This document shows, piece by piece, positions 7,250-12,424 of a stretch of DNA of 12,424 nt. The first letter of the stretch is position 1. The number at the start of each line of letters is the position of its first letter. Source of the DNA: CAVSWN01 sp046728115 (GTDB taxonomy: Bacteria > Acidobacteriota > Vicinamibacteria > Vicinamibacterales > CAVVIG01); NCBI GenBank assembly GCA_046728115.1, contig JBKPDW010000104.1, forward strand, positions 1-12,424, written 5' to 3'. The notes under the pieces were generated by a model that saw nothing but the letters and a program-made list of their open reading frames with translations, was not told where the DNA came from and made no database searches. The translations under genes were made by a program, and so were the position numbers.

Positions 7250-8239
7250 TCAGGCGGACTGCGCCAGCGTCACCAGCGTTCGCCGCACCATCGCGCGTGT
7301 GAGCGGCACCTTGTAGCCGTTCTTCGCCAGCGGACGCGCGCCAGCGACGGCCAGTTCGCCCGCCTGTGCCGCAAGTTCCGGCGTCACGCGCTTGCCGGTC
7401 AGCAGGCGTTCCACATCGGGCAGCCGCCATGGAATCGGTGCGACGCCGCCGAGCACGATGCGCGCGCTGCGACAGACGTCCCGATTCATGTCCAGCACCA
7501 CGGCAGCGCTCACCACCGCGTGCGTCCACGCCTCGCGATCCATCACTTTGTGATACGTGCTTCGTGCGCTGGAGGGAAGCGCCGGAACGACGATTTCGGC
7601 CAGCAGTTCGTCCTCTTTCAACACGTTCTCGCGGGCCGGGTCGACCGTAGGCAAGGCGAAGAAATCCGCCGAGGGCACCGTCCGTTCGCCGGACGGACCC
7701 ACCAGGCGGAACGTGGCGTTCAAGGCAACCAGCGCCGGCGCCGTATCCGACGGATGCACGATGTGGCTCGGACCGCCGCCGAAAATCGCGTGAAACTGAT
7801 TCTCACCAGAGACCGAATAGCAGACAGTCCCGCCGTTCTTGAAGCACTGAAAGCCGTTTCGGAGATACCAGCACCACGGACGCTGACAGATGTTGCCGGC
7901 AATCGTCGCGACATTTCGAATCTGCGGCGTTGCCACGTCCTGCGCCGCCTCCGCGAGTACCTGGTACCGCTGGCGGATCGCCGGATGCCGGCTGATCGCA
8001 TCGATCGTCGCCAGGCCGCCGATCGTCAGACCGCCGCTATCGGCCTTGATGGCATCGAGTCCCTTCACGGCCTTCAGATTCACGACGACGTCCGGCGTGA
8101 TGAGACGGTCTTTCATCATGCCCAGTAGCTCGCTGCCGCCGCCTGCAATGACAGCGGTTCGTCCGGTCTGGCGGGCCTCGTGCGCGAGCGTGACCGCAGC
8201 CTTCACATCCTGCGGGTTCGCGTTCGAGAAGGCTTTCAT
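7250..8239 (-). CDS. FAD-binding subunit of a xanthine dehydrogenase/aldehyde oxidoreductase-type molybdoenzyme (CoxM/PaoB-like)
   Basis: 329 residues, the usual length. The N-terminal FAD_binding_5 fold shows the dinucleotide loop AGGGSELLGMMKD (about 32-44) and the second FAD contact RNVATIAGN (108-116). The CO_deh_flav_C domain occupies the last third (KVMDREAWTHAVVSAAVVL, then LGGVAPIPWR). Between them lies a loop with four cysteines: C118, C123, C132 and C140. Comparable loops in PaoB and 4-hydroxybenzoyl-CoA reductase beta subunits bind an extra [4Fe-4S] cluster; a cluster here is inferred by analogy. The subunit passes electrons from the iron-sulfur clusters via FAD to an acceptor. There is no signal peptide, so if the enzyme is periplasmic it must be carried through Tat bound to its partner. 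The ATG overlaps the partner's stop (ATGA, 8236-8239), indicating translational coupling; a G-rich stretch lies about 7 nt upstream. Confidence 0.93.
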   Translation of the reverse strand: MKAFSNANPQDVKAAVTLAHEARQTGRTAVIAGGGSELLGMMKDRLITPDVVVNLKAVKGLDAIKADSGGLTIGGLATIDAISRHPAIRQRYQVLAEAAQDVATPQIRNVATIAGNICQRPWCWYLRNGFQCFKNGGTVCYSVSGENQFHAIFGGGPSHIVHPSDTAPALVALNATFRLVGPSGERTVPSADFFALPTVDPARENVLKEDELLAEIVVPALPSSARSTYHKVMDREAWTHAVVSAAVVLDMNRDVCRSARIVLGGVAPIPWRLPDVERLLTGKRVTPELAAQAGELAVAGARPLAKNGYKVPLTRAMVRRTLVTLAQSA

Positions 8240-11028
8240 GCGAGCACCCCCAGAATCCTGTCGCGCGTAATCGGCAGATCCTTGATGCGTGTGCCCAGGG
8301 CATTGAACACAGCGTTGCCGATAGCCGCGACTGCCGGCACCTTGCTCGACTCGCCGATGCTTTTCGCGCCGTACGGGCCGTACCCGTCGTCGGTGTCGAT
8401 AAAGATGACGTCGATGGGCGGCGTGTCGCGGTGCGTCATGACGCGATTGCCGTAGTAACCGGCCGTCAGCGGAACGCCGCTGCGACGGTCGTAGAGCAAA
8501 TCCTCGTGCAGTGCCATGCCGATGCCCATCGTGGCGCCTCCGTGGATCTGGCTCCTCGCGGTCAATGGGTTGATGATGCGACCGCAGTCGTGCACGGCGA
8601 CGTATTTCAGGACACGCACGCGGCCGAGCTCGACATCGACCTCTACCTCCACGAAGTGCGCGCCAAACGCATTCCGCACCTTGCCATCGCTCGTCGGATT
8701 CGGCGACGCGGATGCCGTGAGCACCTCGGTGCCCCCGGGCATCCCTTTTTCTGCGATCTGTTTCTTCAGGTCCTTCGCGGCTTCGACGACCGCGTAGCCC
8801 GTCATGATCGTCGTGCGGCTGCCCGACTCACCCACCGAGTACGGGCACGTGTCGGTGTCGCCCCACACGACCTTGACCTTCGACAACGGCACCCCGAGCG
8901 CCTCGGCGGCGATCATCCCCATCGTAGTCTTGGCGCCCGCGCCAACGTCGGTGACGCCGACGTGGACGGTGAACTGCCCCTGCGAATCCACACGAATGAT
9001 GGCGTTGCTGCGTCCGACGGGCGATCGAAACGCCATGAATGCCACGCCGGCGCCGCGTTTGATCGGTCCGGCGCTCTCGCCGGGCGGATGCCAGCGTTTC
9101 CTCCAGTCGAACGCTTCGATTCCGCGGTTGATGCATTCCTCGAGTGTGTAGTTCGAGTACGGCGTTTCGTCGCGGAATTTCCGTGTCATGTTCTTCCGGA
9201 TGAACTCCACCGGATCCATCTTCAGCTTCGCCGCTACGTCGTCCATCATCGACTGGATGCCGAAGTAGCCCTGCGGGAATTCTGGCCCGCGGAAATTGCC
9301 GGACACCGTCTTGTTCGTATAGGCCGGATACACGACGGTTTCGACGTTCGGGCACTGATAGACCTCGATGCCGCCGATCGCACCGCTGTTCTTGCGGTAC
9401 GGCCCCATCCCGCTCACGCCACGCAGATGAATGGAGGTGAGCGTGCCATCGGCTCTGACGCCGACTTTGTAGTACTGCACCGTCGGCCAGCGGCCGTGCA
9501 CGCCGATGTAGTCCTCCTTGCGAGACATTTCGAGCTTGACCGGAGCGCCGGCTTCCTTCGCCAGCGCGGCCGCGATCAAATCCGCATCCTGATTTTGATT
9601 CTTGTTGCCGAAGTTGCCACCCATGTACTGGCAGATGACGCGAACCTTCTCCGGCGGCATCTCGAGATCGCGCGCCATGTCGGTGCGGCAGTTCGCGATG
9701 CCGCCGGTCGGCGTGTACACGGTGAGCTTGTCGCCCTCCCAGCTCGCCACGCACGCTCGCGGTTCCATCTGCGCGTTGTGCACGAACGCCGTGGAGAAGC
9801 GATCCTCGAAGACGTGATCGGCGGCCTTGAAGCCCGCTTCGACGTCGCCGCGGCGCTGGGAGATCGGTTGCGGCTCGTTGCGATTGTTCAACGAGAGGTT
9901 GCCCTCCGGCCAGATCTTCACGGCCTCCGGCTTCAGCGCATCCTCGGCATCGAGCACGAACGGCAGCAGCTCGTAATCGACGACGATCAACTGCAGTGCG
10001 TCTTCGGCGGTATGCCGATCGACGGCGGCCACCGCCGCCACGGGCTCGCCGACGAAGCGCACCGGGTTGTTGAAGGCGTAGCGACGCTGCCTGGTGATCT
10101 TCTTGACCTCGTCGTTGTACTGCTGGCCTCCGGCGATCGAGCCGGCACCCCAGACGGCGCGGCAGTTCTCGTGCGTGATGATCGCCTTCACGCCGGGCAG
10201 CGCGCGGGCCTTCGACAGATCGATGCTGCGAATGCGCGCATGCGGATGCGGGCTGCGGAGCACGCGTGCGTACAGCATGCCTGGGAGCTGGACGTCCCCC
10301 GTATAGACCGCTTTGCCGCTGGCGCGCTCGAGGGCGTCGATGCGGGGGGTGGCGTGGCCCACCGTCTGCAGCGCGGGTCCGCTCGCCTGAAAGGCTCGCG
10401 CGACGTTGCTTCCCGTCGCCGCCAATACCGCCTCGACGTAGTGGTTGTAGTTCGAGCAGCGGCAGATATTGCCGGTCATCGCCGCACGCACATCGTCCGG
10501 GCTCGGCTTGGCGTTCGTTGTAACCAGCGCTTTGGCGCTCATCAGCTGTCCCGACGTGCAGAAGCCGCATTGCGGGGCGTCGTGCTCGATGAAGGCGCGC
10601 TGCAGCGGATCGAGCTGTCCGTTCGGCGAGATCAACCCTTCCACCGTCTGCACGGACCGCCCCTCGGTCCACACGGCAAGCTGACTGCAGGAATACACGG
10701 GCTTGCCGTCGAGGAGCACCGTGCACGCGCCGCACTCCCCCCGATCGCAGCCGATCTTGGTGCCGGTCAATTTCAGGTGGTCGCGCAGAACCTCGACGAG
10801 CGTCCAGCGATCCTCGACCTCCAGACGCTGCGGCGCGCCATTGACGGTCAGCTGGAGCGTCCTGCGCGGCGCGGCAATCCCTGCGCTGCCCGATCCAACA
10901 GGCGGCGCCTGTACGGGCGGAGTGTCGCCCGTGAACTCGGCCGGCAGCGCCGGGGCGGCTGCGGCCACGGCGATGACGGTTCCCGTGCCTTGCAAGAAAC
11001 GCCGGCGTGAAATCGTGGTCTTGGACAT
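8236..11028 (-). CDS. Tat-exported fusion of [2Fe-2S] and molybdopterin-binding subunits, xanthine dehydrogenase/aldehyde oxidoreductase family
   Basis: 930 residues when started at ATG 11028. This start has a GGAGG five bases upstream and begins with a Tat signal (SRRRFLQ, R8-R9) followed by a hydrophobic stretch ending near ALPAEF. Residues about 57-135 form a plant-type [2Fe-2S] domain with C94, C99, C102 and C114. The all-helical second [2Fe-2S] domain has C154, C157, C189 and C191. From about 218 comes the Ald_Xan_dh_C domain (RIDALERASGKAVYTGDVQL), then the Moco-binding domains with GGNFGNK, RGPEFPQGYFG and SGSRTTIMTG. The catalytic glutamate is E893 in SIGESSKVPAV. All cofactor ligands appear intact. 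The enzyme hydroxylates an aldehyde or N-heterocycle using water; the substrate cannot be told. Related enzymes such as PaoABC keep the iron-sulfur and Moco parts separate; here they are one chain. No Moco-insertion chaperone (XdhC/PaoD type) is in the window. Confidence 0.94.
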   Translation of the reverse strand: MSKTTISRRRFLQGTGTVIAVAAAAPALPAEFTGDTPPVQAPPVGSGSAGIAAPRRTLQLTVNGAPQRLEVEDRWTLVEVLRDHLKLTGTKIGCDRGECGACTVLLDGKPVYSCSQLAVWTEGRSVQTVEGLISPNGQLDPLQRAFIEHDAPQCGFCTSGQLMSAKALVTTNAKPSPDDVRAAMTGNICRCSNYNHYVEAVLAATGSNVARAFQASGPALQTVGHATPRIDALERASGKAVYTGDVQLPGMLYARVLRSPHPHARIRSIDLSKARALPGVKAIITHENCRAVWGAGSIAGGQQYNDEVKKITRQRRYAFNNPVRFVGEPVAAVAAVDRHTAEDALQLIVVDYELLPFVLDAEDALKPEAVKIWPEGNLSLNNRNEPQPISQRRGDVEAGFKAADHVFEDRFSTAFVHNAQMEPRACVASWEGDKLTVYTPTGGIANCRTDMARDLEMPPEKVRVICQYMGGNFGNKNQNQDADLIAAALAKEAGAPVKLEMSRKEDYIGVHGRWPTVQYYKVGVRADGTLTSIHLRGVSGMGPYRKNSGAIGGIEVYQCPNVETVVYPAYTNKTVSGNFRGPEFPQGYFGIQSMMDDVAAKLKMDPVEFIRKNMTRKFRDETPYSNYTLEECINRGIEAFDWRKRWHPPGESAGPIKRGAGVAFMAFRSPVGRSNAIIRVDSQGQFTVHVGVTDVGAGAKTTMGMIAAEALGVPLSKVKVVWGDTDTCPYSVGESGSRTTIMTGYAVVEAAKDLKKQIAEKGMPGGTEVLTASASPNPTSDGKVRNAFGAHFVEVEVDVELGRVRVLKYVAVHDCGRIINPLTARSQIHGGATMGIGMALHEDLLYDRRSGVPLTAGYYGNRVMTHRDTPPIDVIFIDTDDGYGPYGAKSIGESSKVPAVAAIGNAVFNALGTRIKDLPITRDRILGVLA

Positions 11029-11032
11029 CGCG

Positions 11033-11037
11033 CCTCC
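11033..11037 (-). promoter_or_regulatory. Shine-Dalgarno (GGAGG) fixing the start of the Moco enzyme
   Basis: GGAGG reads on the minus strand 4 nt before the ATG at 11028, shortly after the mscL stop. It favours this ATG over an in-frame upstream ATG at 11094 that would overlap mscL and place 22 non-family residues before the Tat signal. Confidence 0.8.
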
Positions 11038-11050
11038 GGCGCCTGTTGAA

Positions 11051-11455
11051 TCAGCTGAGCGCGCTCGTGCACTGGCGGCAGCGCCGGGCGCCAATGGGCA
11101 CGTCGCTCAGACATTCGGGACACTGTTTGGTCGTGGGATCGGGAGGCGCCGCCCCGCGATTCATTCGCGCGATGAGCGCGTTGACGGGCACGACCACGAA
11201 CATGTACACCGCCAGCGCGATCAGCAGAAAGGAGATGAGCGCGTTGACGAAGTCGCCGATCGCGAACGTGCTGCTGTTGAGCGTGAACTTCACCTGCGAA
11301 AAGTCAGGCGCCTGCACAATGGCGGCGATGAGCGGCGTCAGCAGATCCTTGACGAACGCCGTCACAACCGCGCCAAAGGCCCCGCCGATGACAACGGCGA
11401 CCGCGAGGTCGATGACGTTGCCGCGTAGCAGAAATTGCCTGAATCCCTTCAGCAT
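11051..11455 (-). CDS. mscL: Large-conductance mechanosensitive channel MscL with C-terminal zinc ribbon
   Basis: 134 residues. The N-terminal amphipathic helix and first transmembrane helix carry the family signature (LKGFRQFLLRGNVIDLAVAV, then VIGGAFGAVVTAFVKDLLTP). A periplasmic loop spans about 46-66. TM2 is at about 68-94 (FVNALISFLLIALAVYMFVV), ending in PVNALIARMNR. MscL forms a homopentameric inner-membrane pore that opens under hypo-osmotic stretch. In place of the usual charged C-terminal helical bundle is a ribbon with two CxxC knuckles (C112/C115 and C126/C129, CPECLSDVPIGARRCRQC), likely binding Zn in the cytoplasm. The gene lies 22 nt upstream of the molybdoenzyme on the same strand, so the two may share a transcript. 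A TATACT element just before the ATG marks its promoter. Confidence 0.97.
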   Translation of the reverse strand: MLKGFRQFLLRGNVIDLAVAVVIGGAFGAVVTAFVKDLLTPLIAAIVQAPDFSQVKFTLNSSTFAIGDFVNALISFLLIALAVYMFVVVPVNALIARMNRGAAPPDPTTKQCPECLSDVPIGARRCRQCTSALS

Positions 11456-11462
11456 GCCGCCG

Positions 11463-11468
11463 AGTATA
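11463..11468 (-). promoter_or_regulatory. Putative -10 element (TATACT) of mscL and perhaps the whole enzyme operon
   Basis: On the minus strand TATACT ends 7 nt before the mscL ATG, giving a predicted start site about 1 nt before the start codon. No Shine-Dalgarno is present. The -35 region falls in the start of the left heptamer array and shows no TTGACA-like hexamer. Confidence 0.5.
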
Positions 11469-11480
11469 CGCCGACCTGCG

Positions 11481-11521
11481 GATGGCTGAGGCTGATTGCC
11501 GATGGCTCAGGGCTCATGACA
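11481..11521. repeat. Left array of degenerate heptamers (GATGGCT type)
   Basis: Reads as GATGGCT, GAGGCT (one base short), GATTGCC, GATGGCT, CAGGGCT and CATGACA. These are reverse complements of the AGCCATC-type units in the right array. The array lies directly upstream of the mscL -10 element. Confidence 0.6.
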
Positions 11522-11553
11522 TATGATTCAGCCCACCTGTTCCATATGCCCGT

Positions 11554-11588
11554 AGCTATCAGCGATTAGTGATCAGCCATCAGCCATG
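11554..11588. repeat. Right array of degenerate heptamers (AGCNATC type) reaching into a start codon
   Basis: Five contiguous 7-mers: AGCTATC, AGCGATT, AGTGATC, AGCCATC and AGCCATG. The last supplies the ATG of the APC transporter. It is inverted relative to the left array: GATGGCTGA (11481-11489) and TCAGCCATC (11573-11581) are exact 9-bp complements. Two CATATG palindromes (11520-11525 and 11543-11548) lie in the centre. Confidence 0.7.
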
Positions 11589-12424
11589 CCGACGGTCTCC
11601 CTCGCACGACGGCTCGGGCCGTTGGATGCGGCCGCGATAATCGTGTCCAACGTCATCGGCGGCGGCATTCTCTTCACGCCGCCGCAGGTCGCAGCCGGCG
11701 TTCCCAATCCCGCACTGTTCCTCGCGGCGTGGGTTGCCGGCGGCACGCTCGCGCTGGCCGGCGCGATGGCCTACGCCGAGTTGGCCACGATGCGGCCGAA
11801 AGCCGGCGGCGAGTACGTGTACCTGGACGCCGCGTTCGGCCGCCTTGCGGCGTTCCTCACCGGATGGACATCGTTCGTCGCCGGCTTTTCCGGCGCGATC
11901 GCTGCGGCCGCGGTCGTGTTGGCCTTCTATCTCGATCGTTTCGTTCCCGGCTCGGCGAATACGACGCCGCTCGTTGTCGTGCCGGTTCCATTCGTGCCGC
12001 TGGCGGTCTCGCGCCAGTCGCTGGTCGCGCTCAGCGTCATCGCGCTCATGGCCGCCGTTCACATCCGCGGCGTCGGACCCGGACGCATCGTCGGCAACGT
12101 GCTTGCTGCGCTGAAGGTGTCGGCGCTCGTGCTCTTCATTGCGCTGGGTTTCTCGTTCGGGACGGGTTCGATGGCGAACGTGCACGCGTCGGCAGGCACA
12201 ACGCAAGCTACTTCCTGGCTCCTGGCATTGGTTCCCGTCATGTTCACGTACGCCGGTTGGAACGCGGCGACCTATGTTGCAGAAGAAATACGCGATCCCG
12301 GTCGCAACTTGCCCGTGGCGCTCGGTGTGGGCACGCTGGCGGTGATCGCAATCTACGTGCTGCTCATCCTGGTGTATCTGTTCGTGCTGCCGATCGGCAA
12401 CCTCGCCGCCGTGCGAGGCAGCGG
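11586..12424 (+). CDS. APC-superfamily amino-acid permease, N-terminal part (cut by right edge)
   Basis: The frame is open from ATG 11586 to the window end: 279 codons of an expected 430-480. TM1 contains the unwound substrate-site motif of APC transporters (IGGGILFTPP, about residues 24-33). TM2 follows with AYAELATMRPKAGGEYVYL (about 62-80), a strongly conserved family stretch. TM6 and the next loop read TYAGWNAATYVAEEIRDPGR (about 221-240), as in LAT/YfnA-type members. At least seven hydrophobic segments are visible. It probably moves amino acids by exchange or proton symport across the inner membrane; specificity cannot be read. No Shine-Dalgarno or well-placed -10 precedes the ATG. An upstream ATG at 11547 stops after seven codons. 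The gene is divergent from mscL, so the spacer may hold both promoters. Confidence 0.92.
   Translation, partial: MPTVSLARRLGPLDAAAIIVSNVIGGGILFTPPQVAAGVPNPALFLAAWVAGGTLALAGAMAYAELATMRPKAGGEYVYLDAAFGRLAAFLTGWTSFVAGFSGAIAAAAVVLAFYLDRFVPGSANTTPLVVVPVPFVPLAVSRQSLVALSVIALMAAVHIRGVGPGRIVGNVLAALKVSALVLFIALGFSFGTGSMANVHASAGTTQATSWLLALVPVMFTYAGWNAATYVAEEIRDPGRNLPVALGVGTLAVIAIYVLLILVYLFVLPIGNLAAVRGS

Noticed and set aside
8431..11010. 859-codon plus-strand open frame opposite the molybdoenzyme
   Set aside because: The opposite strand encodes an intact enzyme with every cofactor motif. This frame is Arg/His/Asp-rich with no recognisable domain, as expected for antisense frames in GC-rich coding DNA.
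11029..11094. Upstream in-frame ATG (11094) for the molybdoenzyme
   Set aside because: It would overlap mscL and put 22 residues before the Tat signal; the ATG at 11028 has a well-spaced GGAGG and starts directly at the Tat peptide.
1..12424. CRISPR array, tRNA, rRNA or intact insertion sequence
   Set aside because: No regularly spaced long repeats, cloverleaf-like segments, rRNA signatures or transposase motifs were seen by eye; the only repeats are the palindrome and the heptamers.

Overview
The window reads as a chromosomal segment of a GC-rich member of the Acidobacteriota, most likely Vicinamibacteria-like. This is an inference from gene content: an orphan duplicated ABC permease of the acidobacterial ADOP type with no ATPase nearby, a Ser/Thr kinase joined to a WD40-like propeller, and an FG-GAP/ASPIC secreted protein. 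No rRNA, tRNA, CRISPR array or complete insertion sequence is visible.

Left part (1-1880) is decaying accessory DNA. On the minus strand lies the truncated, frameshifted remnant of a kinase/beta-propeller gene that runs off the left edge. Head-to-head with it on the plus strand is a Uma2-family nuclease-like gene broken by one extra G. A nested palindromic repeat (1891-1958) follows and abuts the promoter of the intact 802-residue ADOP permease (1972-4380). A 246-bp convergent spacer separates it from the minus-strand FG-GAP/ASPIC protein (4627-6141).

The right half holds a minus-strand, probably co-transcribed series read from 11455 down to 6283. Its order is mscL (mechanosensitive channel with a C-terminal zinc ribbon), a Tat-exported fusion of the [2Fe-2S] and molybdopterin parts of a xanthine dehydrogenase/aldehyde oxidoreductase-type enzyme, its FAD subunit with a four-cysteine loop, and a secreted cyclase-family metal hydrolase. 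Junctions are tight: 22 nt, then a 4-nt overlap, then 4 nt. The enzyme genes together look like an extracytoplasmic oxidation-plus-hydrolysis module of unknown substrate. Directly after the cyclase stop codon lies a 161-bp C-terminal scrap of a VapC-like PIN toxin with a frameshift. The FG-GAP gene starts inside this scrap.

Divergent from mscL is an APC-superfamily amino-acid transporter cut by the right edge. The spacer between them carries two inverted arrays of degenerate heptamers; the last heptamer contains the transporter start codon.

Three genes (Uma2, ADOP permease, mscL) have a TATACT/TACAAT hexamer ending only 6-8 nt before ATG, which suggests leaderless transcripts. The large oxidoreductase gene instead has a clear GGAGG site.
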